A stretch of DNA of 6,514 nucleotides from Alphaproteobacteria bacterium (GTDB lineage: Bacteria; Pseudomonadota; Alphaproteobacteria; JAEULC01). Shown one piece after another: positions 1-5,774 of this stretch; the stretch's first letter is position 1; each line of letters starts with the position of its first letter. The translations under genes and the position numbers were made by a program. The stretch covers positions 1 to 6,514 of the forward strand of contig JADZDN010000333.1 in the NCBI GenBank assembly GCA_020851015.1, in the 5' to 3' direction. The notes under the pieces are model-generated. The model was not told the DNA's origin. It did no database searches and worked only from the letters and a program-made list of their open reading frames with translations.

Positions 1-426
1 CACGCGGTGATCGACACCAACCTGAACTCGCTGTTCTACATGACCCGCGCGGTGATCGAGGGCATGCGGGCGCGCAGCTTCGGCCGCATCATCACGATCG
101 GCTCGATCAACGGCCAGAAGGGACAGGTCGGCCAGACCAACTATGCCGCCGCCAAGTCCGGCACGATCGGCTTCACCAAGGCGCTGGCGCAGGAGAACGC
201 CAGCAAGGGGATCACCGCCAACGTGATCGCGCCGGGCTACATCGCCACCGACATGGTGCGCGCCGTGCCCGAGCCGATCCTGCAGAAGATCGTCGCCCTG
301 ATCCCGGTCGGTCGGCTCGGCGAGGCCGAGGAGATCGCGCGTTGCGTCGCGTTCCTGGCGGCCGACGAGGCCGGATTCATCACCGGCTCGACGCTCACGG
401 TGAACGGCGGCCAGTACATGGCGTGA
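1..426 (+). CDS. phaB: Acetoacetyl-CoA reductase (SDR family), 5' end cut off by the window
   Basis: NADPH-dependent reductase that converts acetoacetyl-CoA to (R)-3-hydroxybutyryl-CoA, the second step of polyhydroxybutyrate synthesis in the cytoplasm. The frame is open from base 1, and 141 residues are visible. Numbering from base 1, the classical SDR catalytic residues are all present: N7 in DTNLNS, S35 in GSINGQKGQ, and Y48/K52 in NYAAAK. The signature NGQKGQxGQTNY and the C-terminal NGGQYM match the PhaB branch of the family closely. The four catalytic positions are offset by about 103 from the Cupriavidus necator enzyme, so roughly 100 N-terminal residues, including the Rossmann nucleotide-binding motif, lie upstream of the window. 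The GTG at base 7 is an internal Val codon, not a start. No partner PHB gene (phaA, phaC) is visible. The alternative is FabG-type 3-oxoacyl-ACP reductase, but the motif set favours PhaB. Confidence 0.9.
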   Translation, partial: HAVIDTNLNSLFYMTRAVIEGMRARSFGRIITIGSINGQKGQVGQTNYAAAKSGTIGFTKALAQENASKGITANVIAPGYIATDMVRAVPEPILQKIVALIPVGRLGEAEEIARCVAFLAADEAGFITGSTLTVNGGQYMA

Positions 427-442
427 CCCTGCCGCGTTCTCA

Positions 443-491
443 TGCTTCGACAAGCTCGACATGATGTCCTCATCCTGAGCCTGTCGAAGGA
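443..491. repeat. REP-like inverted repeat of sphingomonad type
   Basis: Two 22-base arms (443-464 and 470-491) are imperfect inverted copies, matching at 17 of 22 positions, around a 5-base centre. The strongest part pairs CTTCGACAAGCTC with GAGCCTGTCGAAG, with one G-T wobble. It starts 17 bases after the phaB stop and fills most of the 92-base gap before the NUDIX gene. Sequences with the core CTTCGACAGGCTCAGGATGA are, from memory, abundant intergenic repeats in sphingomonads. As RNA it could fold into a hairpin and protect or terminate the upstream transcript, but it has no T tract. The repeat assignment rests on recognition, since only one copy is in the window. Confidence 0.65.
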
Positions 492-518
492 TGGGGACCG
501 CACCAGCGGCCCGCTGAC

Positions 519-947
519 ATGAGCCGCGAGTATCCCGACCGTCCGATGGTCGGCATCGGCGTCGTCGTCTTCCGCGCCGACAAGGTGCTGCTGATCCGGC
601 GCGGCAAGCCGCCGCGGCTGGGCCAATGGAGCCTGCCCGGCGGGCTGCAGGAGCTGGGCGAGACCGTGTTCCAGGCCGCCGTGCGCGAGGTGCGCGAGGA
701 ATGCGCGGTCGCGATCGAGCCGCTCTCGATCATCGATATCGTCGACGCGATCACCCCCGACGCGGATGGCCGCGTGCGCTTCCATTACACGCTGGTCGAG
801 GTGCTGGCGGAATGGCGCGCGGGCGAACCGGTCGCCGGCGACGACGCGATGGATGCCGCCTGGATCGACCCCGCGTCCATCGAGGGGCTGGGGATGTGGG
901 AGCAGGCGACGCGCATCATCGCCAAGGGACGGACGATGCGCGGGTAG
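519..947 (+). CDS. NUDIX hydrolase, ADP-ribose pyrophosphatase-like
   Basis: A 142-residue single-domain protein expected to hydrolyse a nucleoside diphosphate linked to another group (ADP-ribose or similar) in the cytoplasm, using Mg2+. The NUDIX box spans residues 42-64: G42, E48, R56, E57, E60 and E61 are in the correct spacing for GX5EX7REUXEEXGU. The last Gly of the motif is replaced by Ala (A63). It is preceded by the usual beta strand with IRRGKPP and by GQWSLPGG. The length is normal for a minimal NUDIX protein. ATG 519 is preferred because the N-terminal YPDRPMVGIG stretch is typical of this subgroup, although no convincing Shine-Dalgarno sequence precedes it. It lies 92 bases after phaB on the same strand, separated by the REP-like repeat. 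The exact substrate cannot be read from the sequence. Confidence 0.9.
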   Translation: MSREYPDRPMVGIGVVVFRADKVLLIRRGKPPRLGQWSLPGGLQELGETVFQAAVREVREECAVAIEPLSIIDIVDAITPDADGRVRFHYTLVEVLAEWRAGEPVAGDDAMDAAWIDPASIEGLGMWEQATRIIAKGRTMRG

Positions 948-1056
948 CAACCGAGCGCGTTTCCCATCCCTGCCCCGCGTTTCCGCCCGCGCCATCGTCG
1001 CGTTCGATTTGCATTTGCCGTCATCGAACCGACAAGGGCTCGTAAAACACCAGATA

Positions 1057-1085
1057 TTGTGATTTTTCGCCGGCTCGGCTATTAG
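1057..1085 (+). promoter_or_regulatory. Candidate sigma-70-type promoter for the HNH endonuclease gene
   Basis: TTGTGA (1057-1062; 4 of 6 to TTGACA) and TATTAG (1080-1085; 4 of 6 to TATAAT) are separated by 17 bases, in an AT-richer patch that stands out from the surrounding GC-rich DNA. Transcription would begin near 1092, only a few bases before the ATG at 1096. No Shine-Dalgarno sequence is visible, so a leaderless or nearly leaderless mRNA is possible. The rest of the 948-1095 gap shows nothing recognisable. Confidence 0.4.
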
Positions 1086-1095
1086 TTTCTTCAAC

Positions 1096-1692
1096 ATGCT
1101 GATGCCAGAAACGGAGACGGAAGACGTCGTGTCTGTTTCGGTCGAGAGTTGCCCGGCCCTGGTCCTGAACGCCGATTTCCGGCCGCTCAGCTACTTCCCG
1201 CTGTCCCTGTGGTCGTGGCAGGAAGCGGTGAAGGCGGTGTTCCTGGACCGGGTCAACATCGTCTCGGAATATGACCGCGTGGTGCGCAGCCCCAGCTTCG
1301 AGATCCGGCTGCCGTCCGTCATCGCGCTCAAGGACTACATCCAGACCGCGCGCCGCCCGGCGTTCACGCGGTTCAACGTGTTCCTGCGCGACCGCTTCAC
1401 CTGCCAGTACTGCAACGAGCGTCACGTCACCAACGACTTGACGTTCGACCACATCGTCCCGCGCTCGCGCGGGGGGCAGACGGTGTGGACCAACGTCGTC
1501 ACCGCCTGCGGCACCTGCAACCTCGCGAAAGGCAGCCGCCTGCCCAATGAGTGCGGGATGTTCCCACGCACCAGTCCGTTCCAGCCGACGAGCTTCGAGT
1601 TGCAGGAAAATGGGCGGGGTTACCCGCCCAATTATTTGCACGAGAGCTGGCGCGACTTCCTGTACTGGGATTCCGAGCTGGATCCGAACTGA
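1096..1692 (+). CDS. HNH endonuclease
   Basis: A 198-residue protein with a zinc-stabilised HNH nuclease fold. Residues 103-106 (CQYC) and 138-141 (CGTC) form the CxxC...CxxC zinc site. The catalytic core is D118-H119 in LTFDHIVPRSRGG, N133 in WTNVV and N142 right after the second CxxC. Residues 19-95 form a conserved N-terminal region (CPALVLNAD, PLSLWSWQEAVKAV, LPSVIAL). The C-terminus carries YPPNYLHESWRDFLYWD. The same layout is common in alphaproteobacterial chromosomal HNH proteins, where the biological role is generally unknown. It has no methyltransferase partner here, so a restriction role is not supported. The start could be ATG 1096 or ATG 1102; both lack a Shine-Dalgarno sequence and both lie just downstream of a candidate promoter. 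The stop lies 11 bases before the GNAT gene, which suggests cotranscription. Confidence 0.92.
   Translation: MLMPETETEDVVSVSVESCPALVLNADFRPLSYFPLSLWSWQEAVKAVFLDRVNIVSEYDRVVRSPSFEIRLPSVIALKDYIQTARRPAFTRFNVFLRDRFTCQYCNERHVTNDLTFDHIVPRSRGGQTVWTNVVTACGTCNLAKGSRLPNECGMFPRTSPFQPTSFELQENGRGYPPNYLHESWRDFLYWDSELDPN
1611..1630. other. Perfect 8-bp hairpin inside the HNH coding region
   Basis: TGGGCGGG (1611-1618) and CCCGCCCA (1623-1630) are perfect inverted copies around a 4-base GTTA loop. On the minus strand the stem is followed directly by TTTT (complement of 1607-1610), giving the layout of an intrinsic terminator. On the plus strand it is followed by AATTATTTG, which is AT-rich but not a T run. 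The bases encode the conserved GRGYPPN stretch, so coincidence with coding constraint is possible. Confidence 0.4.
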
Positions 1693-1703
1693 GCGGCGGC
1701 GCC

Positions 1704-2723
1704 ATGGCCGAAGCCGCGTGGCGCTGGCGCGCCGCTGTGCCCGGGGACCTGGCGGGCATCCGCGCCCTGTTCGACGCGGTCAAGCAGGGCGAACGGCCGC
1801 TGGCGCACGACCGCTGGCGCTTCTTCGGTCGCACGGACGAACCCGCGGTATTGGCGGTCGGCGAGGACGACCAGGGCCTCGCCGGCTTGAATGCGCTGCT
1901 GCCGACCGAGGCGGTGCTGGACGGGCGGCGCTTCAAGGCCTGCCAGTCGATCGACACGATGGTGCATCCCCGCGCACGCGGCCGCGGCCTGTTCGGCCTG
2001 CTGGCGTCGAAGGCCCGCGACATGGCCGCGGCCCGCGGCATCGAACTGGTCTACGGCTTTCCCAACGAGACCAGCCGGCCGATGTTCATGAAGTCGCAGG
2101 ACTTCGTGTATCTGGGCGATACGCCGCGACACGTGCGCTGGCTGCGCCCGTCGGTGCGTCGGCCCGGTCCCGTCGGCGCCATGCTCGACCGCATCGCCGG
2201 CATGCTGCCGCAAGGCGGCGTGCGCGGCCTCGAAGCAACGCCAGGGCCACCCGCCGAGCACGAGCTGGCGGCGCTGCTGGATGCCGAGGCACCCGCGCCG
2301 GCAGGCGAGTGCCGGATTCACCGTACCCCTGCCGAGCTGCGCTGGCGCTACGCGGCCGAGGCGGCGATGGGCTACGAGTGGCTGATCGCGCGCCGTGGCG
2401 GCAGGGCGGTCGCCGCCTGCGTCTGGGGCATGCGCGATCCAAGCTGGAGGGGGCGCGCGACCAAGCGCGCCGGGCTGATGGAGCTCATCGGCTCGGACCG
2501 CGACGGCCTCTCCGCGGCGCTGGCCGCCGCCATCGGCCGCGCGCGCGCAGCCGGCGCATGGCGGCTGGAGGCGATCTGCTCGCGCGCGGAGCTCCGGCCC
2601 CTGCTGCGCCGCGCGGCGTTCCTGCCCGCCGGAACGATCCCGCTGGTCGCCCGCGGTTGCGGCAACGAGACACCGCCGCCGCCGCGCTGGGGCAACATCA
2701 CCGGCGACTTCGACGGCTATTGA
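1704..2723 (+). CDS. GNAT-superfamily N-acyltransferase, two-domain form
   Basis: A 339-residue protein predicted to transfer an acyl group from acyl-CoA to an amine, in the cytoplasm. The first GNAT domain covers about residues 5-145. Its acyl-CoA-binding motif A is V87-H88-P89-R90-A91-R92-G93-R94-G95-L96, with RxxGxGLF after the usual beta bulge, followed by YGFPNETSRPMFMK (117-130), the typical beta-5/alpha-4 segment. A second half (about 185-339) contains LRWRYA (212-217) and ends in WGNITGDFDGY. This architecture is shared with GNAT proteins often found near polysaccharide genes, so a sugar amine is one possible acceptor, but the substrate is unknown. ATG 1704 is chosen because it is the first start after the HNH stop; the open frame extends upstream only inside the HNH gene. 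The last 7 bases overlap the end of the convergent minus-strand gene. Confidence 0.8.
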   Translation: MAEAAWRWRAAVPGDLAGIRALFDAVKQGERPLAHDRWRFFGRTDEPAVLAVGEDDQGLAGLNALLPTEAVLDGRRFKACQSIDTMVHPRARGRGLFGLLASKARDMAAARGIELVYGFPNETSRPMFMKSQDFVYLGDTPRHVRWLRPSVRRPGPVGAMLDRIAGMLPQGGVRGLEATPGPPAEHELAALLDAEAPAPAGECRIHRTPAELRWRYAAEAAMGYEWLIARRGGRAVAACVWGMRDPSWRGRATKRAGLMELIGSDRDGLSAALAAAIGRARAAGAWRLEAICSRAELRPLLRRAAFLPAGTIPLVARGCGNETPPPPRWGNITGDFDGY

Positions 2724-4300
2724 CGCCGCACGCGGGCGCGCCGGCGCGCCCAGCGGTCGGCAAGCGCGGCCGCCGGTTCGAAGCTCAGCCGCGCGCCATC
2801 GACCACCGTCAATCCGTCCAGGCCGTTGATCGTGTGCAGTCCGTGGGGAAAGGGCCCACCCGGATCCGGTCGCAGCACGAACGCCACCTCCTCGCGGAAG
2901 CGCCGCTCGTCCAGCTCGACAACGCGGTTGATCGCGATCGCGCTGCCGTAGCGCAGCGCGCAATCCTGCGCCGGCCGGTACAGCTCGTTGCCGATCGCGA
3001 TGAATGCGCCGGCGGGGCGACTGGACCGCACGTCCGTCTTCACCGGGTTGAGCGGATGCGGCAAGTATGGTCCTTGCCAGCGTTCCGCATGGAACAGAAA
3101 CAGGTTGGTGACGTCGTCATCGTGGCGATCGCAGCAGAACAACCACCAGCGGCCGCCATGCCACAAGAGGGTCGGGTCGACGATCGCGCGGGCGGTCATC
3201 AGCTCGCGGTCGTGAACCAGGGTCGTGCCGTCCGGCGCGATCTGGTAGGCCGACAGCCGATCGGCCTCCCAGCTTTCGGGCACGATATAGGTGCCGGACC
3301 AGTCCCGCAGGATGAAAGGATAGGAAAGGTGGTGGGGCTGGACCAACGCGTCGGCCTCGGCCAGAAGCCGCCGGTCGCCATCGACGGAGATCAGCGCCAG
3401 CCGGCCGCGCGCGACCGCATAGGGCGCACTCTCGATCAGGATGTCCAGCCGATCGCCCAGGCGGCGGAGCGGAAACGGGTCGGCGTAGAAGCGGTCGTCC
3501 GGTTGGCCGGCGATCCATCGCAGCGGCGCCAGGCGCTTCTCGCGGATCACCGCCTCGATCGGCTGGTCGGCGATGCCGATCGACCATCGCTCGCGCCGGA
3601 GCCGCCGCCCCAGGCTTTCCCACGCATAGGCGGAGACGCGGCAGACGGCGCCCAGCCGGGTGGCAAGGGAGGCGCCGCGCGGGACGGAAGCGGGCAAGAC
3701 GACGCTGCGCAGCGGCGACGGCGCCGCGCGCGTCTCCGCCATGCCCGCGAGCACGATCGCGGGCCAGCGCGCCGAGCGCAGCAACAGCGAATCGGCGTCG
3801 CGGCGCGGCGTCTGGCGCGTGCGGAACCAACCTTCGCGCAGAACGTCCACCGCGCCCGATCCGCTGTCGCGGTAAAGCAGGCAGCACGAAGCCAGGTCGC
3901 CGTTGGCGATCTCGTCGAGGCCGGGGCCGGTGCCGTCGTAACGCGCGGGATCGCCGTGGTGGAACGCCCAGACGCCTAGGCGCGCGATGCCTGGCAGCGA
4001 GCGGCCGAGCCGAAGGCCGGTCAGGTCGAGCAACAGGTCGAGCGTATGCCCGGCGAGTGCGATGCGGTCCAAATCGGATGGCGGCGCCGCAATCGCAAGG
4101 CTGGCCGCGCCGGCGGGAAGCTGGTCCAACCCCGCCTCGGCACCGGCGCGCGAGCCTGCCGGCAGGCGAAGCGGCGGGGTTCCGTCGACTTCGATGATCA
4201 GCGCGATCCGGCCGAACCCGCTCGCGCCGAGCGCGCGCGCGCATTCCGCCTGCCAGCGCTGCACGCCGCGGCGCCCGACCGCGATTGCGATGGTAAACAT
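2717..4300 (-). CDS. Formyltransferase-like domain fused to GINT1-N-type beta-propeller
   Basis: A 527-residue protein with two parts. Residues 1 to about 190 resemble the formyltransferase fold: a Rossmann-like start (MFTIAIAVGRR), LDLLLDLTG (87-95), FHHGD (113-117) and YDGTGPGLDEI (121-131), which matches the HxSLLPxYRGxxP region of formyltransferases in position but not in catalytic residues. Residues about 255-510 form a five-bladed, GH43-like propeller with FYADPF (271-276), HHLSYPF (323-329), IVPE (339-342), VDPTLL (374-379), WWLF (385-388), NPVKTD (418-423), RPAG (428-431), RPAQD (442-446) and HGLHTIN (486-492). This is the domain found at the N-terminus of plant GINT1, without the GT64 transferase domain, so the common name 'glucosamine inositolphosphorylceramide transferase' is not supported. 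A role in glycan modification is an inference. ATG 4300 is preferred because MFTIAIAVG begins the first strand; an in-frame ATG at 4357 would add 19 residues. Confidence 0.78.
   Translation of the reverse strand: MFTIAIAVGRRGVQRWQAECARALGASGFGRIALIIEVDGTPPLRLPAGSRAGAEAGLDQLPAGAASLAIAAPPSDLDRIALAGHTLDLLLDLTGLRLGRSLPGIARLGVWAFHHGDPARYDGTGPGLDEIANGDLASCCLLYRDSGSGAVDVLREGWFRTRQTPRRDADSLLLRSARWPAIVLAGMAETRAAPSPLRSVVLPASVPRGASLATRLGAVCRVSAYAWESLGRRLRRERWSIGIADQPIEAVIREKRLAPLRWIAGQPDDRFYADPFPLRRLGDRLDILIESAPYAVARGRLALISVDGDRRLLAEADALVQPHHLSYPFILRDWSGTYIVPESWEADRLSAYQIAPDGTTLVHDRELMTARAIVDPTLLWHGGRWWLFCCDRHDDDVTNLFLFHAERWQGPYLPHPLNPVKTDVRSSRPAGAFIAIGNELYRPAQDCALRYGSAIAINRVVELDERRFREEVAFVLRPDPGGPFPHGLHTINGLDGLTVVDGARLSFEPAAALADRWARRRARVRRQ
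2734..2751. repeat. 18-bp perfect palindrome made of two tandem GGCGCGCC octamers
   Basis: GGGCGCGCCGGCGCGCCC reads the same on both strands. It contains GGCGCGCC at 2735-2742 and again at 2743-2750. It lies 10 bases after the GNAT stop codon and inside the Arg-rich C-terminus of the minus-strand gene. There is no T tract on either side, so it is not a classical terminator. It could slow polymerase at the convergent junction, or be a by-product of GC-rich Arg/Ala codons. Confidence 0.45.
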
Positions 4301-4333
4301 TCGGTTTCCGGCCAATCGTTCGACGATCTTAAG

Positions 4334-4377
4334 GACATTACAAGCAATTGCCATCACATAAGGGCATCAGTAATGTC
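4334..4377. promoter_or_regulatory. Inverted repeat in the divergent promoter region, possible operator
   Basis: GACATTAC (4334-4341) and GTAATGTC (4370-4377) are perfect 8-bp inverted copies separated by 28 bases, so the arm centres are 36 bases apart. They lie in the AT-rich gap between the minus-strand propeller gene and the dprE1-like operon and flank the spacer of a candidate + strand promoter. The 36-base separation is a little over three helical turns, so a regulator could bind both arms on roughly one face of the DNA. No regulator gene is in the window. Confidence 0.35.
4348..4376 (+). promoter_or_regulatory. Candidate promoter of the dprE1-dprE2 operon
   Basis: TTGCCA (4348-4353; 5 of 6 to TTGACA) and TAATGT (4371-4376; 3 of 6 to TATAAT) are spaced 17 bases apart. 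Transcription would start near 4383, about 33 bases before ATG 4416. The -10 match is weak, and it overlaps the right arm of the inverted repeat, which would fit repression. No convincing promoter was found for the minus-strand gene. Confidence 0.3.
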
Positions 4378-4415
4378 GCGCGCAAATCGACGCCCCATGT
4401 GCAGTGCCGCCATCC

Positions 4416-5774
4416 ATGGTTGAAAACGCGCCTTCATCGGGAACGCTAGCGCTTTCCGGGTGGGCGCGGGTGCCGCTGGCCGGCATGACGGCCCGCCGGC
4501 CCGAGCGCCTGCGCGAGGTCAAGGCCGCGCTGGACGCAGCCGGCCCGCGGGGCATCATTGCGTATGGCGGCGGCCGCTCCTACGGCGATGCCGCGCTGAA
4601 CGACGGCGGCGATGCGCTGTTGACGCGGCGGCTGGACCGGCTGGTTTCGTTCGATCCCGCCAGCGGCGAGCTGGTCGCGGAATGCGGCACCACGATCGAC
4701 GAGCTGCTCACGGTGTTCCTGCCGCGCGGCTGGATGCCGCCGGTCTGCCCGGGCACGGCGTTCGTCACGCTGGGGGGCGCGCTGGCCAACGACGTGCACG
4801 GCAAGAACCACGACCGCGACGGCAGTTTCGCCGAGCACGTGCGCTGGTTCGACCTGCTGCTGGCCGATGGCACGGTCCGGCGGGTGACGCCCGAGGGCGA
4901 GCCGGACCTGTTCGCCGCCACCGCCGGCGGTATCGGGCTGACCGGCATCGTCCTGCGGCTGTGCCTGCGGATGCGCCCGATCGTCGCGCCGGCGGTAATC
5001 GTGCGCGAGGACCGCATGGGATCGCTCGACGATTTCCTGTCGGCCTTCGCCGGCCGCGCGCGCCAGGCAAGCTATTCGGTCGGCTGGATCGACACGTTGG
5101 CGCGCAACGGCCGGCTGGGACGCGGAATCCTCGAAACGGCCGAACCCGCGCCCGCGGGCAAGTCCTTCGCCGAAGACCGCAAGGGCGCGACGGTGCCGAT
5201 CGACCTGCCCGGCTTCGCCCTCAACCCGATCGCCGTCGCCGCGTTCAACGCGCTCTACTTCCATCGCATCCCCGCTGGCGGGCGCGAGCGCGTTCTGGCC
5301 CTGCGCCGGTTTCTGTTCCCGCTCGACGCCCTGGGCGGGTGGAACCGCATGTACGGCAAGCGGGGCTTCCGCCAGTTCCAGTGCGTATTGCCCAACGGCG
5401 AGGCGGCGGGCGGCATCCGCAAGCTGATCGCGGCGATCACCGAAAGCCGCGCCGCGTCGTTCCTGGCCGTGCTGAAGACGCTGGGCCGCGCGGGCGTCGG
5501 CATGCTGTCCTTCCCCACGCCCGGCATGACTCTGGCAGTCGACTTCCCCAACCGGCCCGATGCGCCCGACCTGCTGCACCGCCTTGAACGCATCGTCCTG
5601 GATCACGGCGGGCGCATCTACCTGGCGAAGGACTCCGCGCTGAGCGCCGAGGGCTTCGCGCGGATGTATCCGCGGCTCGACGAATTCCGCCGCGTGCTGG
5701 CGGCGGTCGACCCCGCGGGCCGGTTCCAGTCCGACATGGCGCGCCGCCTGCGCATCCGCGGGGACGCGGCATGA
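4416..5774 (+). CDS. dprE1: DprE1-like FAD-dependent oxidase (polyprenyl-phosphoryl-ribose 2'-oxidase)
   Basis: A 452-residue flavoprotein of the vanillyl-alcohol-oxidase fold. The mycobacterial enzyme oxidises C2 of decaprenyl-phosphoryl-beta-D-ribose to the 2-keto form, the first half of the epimerisation to arabinose. The FAD-binding half has YGGGRSYGDAALN (50-62), the phosphate-binding segment CPGTAFVTLGGALANDVHGKNH (111-132, with H128 and K130) and ADGTVRRVTPEGEPDLFAATAGGIGLTGI (160-188). The substrate half has GGWNRMYGKRGFRQFQ (317-332), VDFP (375-378), YLAKDS (402-407, with K405 as counterpart of the active-site Lys418) and a C-terminal FQSDMARRL. Length and motif order match M. tuberculosis DprE1 throughout. 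A374 stands where that enzyme has Cys387. ATG 4416 is preferred; an in-frame GTG at 4404 is possible, and neither has a clear ribosome binding site. The gene overlaps the dprE2-like gene by 4 bases. The actual lipid carrier is unknown. A more general sugar-lactone oxidase is the alternative, but the C-terminal motifs argue against it. Confidence 0.88.
   Translation: MVENAPSSGTLALSGWARVPLAGMTARRPERLREVKAALDAAGPRGIIAYGGGRSYGDAALNDGGDALLTRRLDRLVSFDPASGELVAECGTTIDELLTVFLPRGWMPPVCPGTAFVTLGGALANDVHGKNHDRDGSFAEHVRWFDLLLADGTVRRVTPEGEPDLFAATAGGIGLTGIVLRLCLRMRPIVAPAVIVREDRMGSLDDFLSAFAGRARQASYSVGWIDTLARNGRLGRGILETAEPAPAGKSFAEDRKGATVPIDLPGFALNPIAVAAFNALYFHRIPAGGRERVLALRRFLFPLDALGGWNRMYGKRGFRQFQCVLPNGEAAGGIRKLIAAITESRAASFLAVLKTLGRAGVGMLSFPTPGMTLAVDFPNRPDAPDLLHRLERIVLDHGGRIYLAKDSALSAEGFARMYPRLDEFRRVLAAVDPAGRFQSDMARRLRIRGDAA

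Noticed and set aside
237..1097. A 286-codon minus-strand frame across the phaB end, the REP-like repeat and the NUDIX gene
   Set aside because: It crosses two real genes and an intergenic repeat, and its product has no coherent domain.
1096..1692. HNH endonuclease as part of a restriction, homing or defence system
   Set aside because: No methyltransferase, intron, toxin-antitoxin partner or mobile-element border is visible. The domain layout is the common chromosomal alphaproteobacterial type.
1551..1703. Upstream extension of the GNAT gene by 51 codons
   Set aside because: The extra sequence lies entirely inside the HNH gene in another frame and matches nothing in the GNAT family; ATG 1704 gives a normal N-terminus.
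1632..2963. A 443-codon minus-strand open frame opposite the GNAT gene
   Set aside because: It has no recognisable motif, is rich in Arg, Ala and Gly, and runs antisense to a gene with clear GNAT motifs and family-like length.
1547..3979. An 810-codon open frame on the + strand running through the GNAT gene and antisense to the propeller fusion gene
   Set aside because: Its product is low-complexity Arg/Ala/Pro-rich sequence with no domain, and it overlaps two well-supported genes. Long shadow frames are expected in DNA this GC-rich.
4154..4167. 14-bp perfect palindrome GCCTGCCGGCAGGC
   Set aside because: It lies inside coding sequence for Leu-Pro-Ala-Gly, where common GC-rich codons produce such palindromes by chance, and there is no nearby gene boundary.
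2717..4300. Reading the minus-strand gene as a true glucosamine inositolphosphorylceramide transferase acting on sphingolipids
   Set aside because: The name comes from the propeller domain of plant GINT1. The GT64 catalytic domain is absent, so a sphingolipid glycosyltransferase role is not supported, even though sphingomonads do make sphingolipids.
4446..5606. A 386-codon minus-strand frame opposite the dprE1-like gene
   Set aside because: Composition is typical of an antisense shadow, and the + strand protein matches DprE1 along its whole length.
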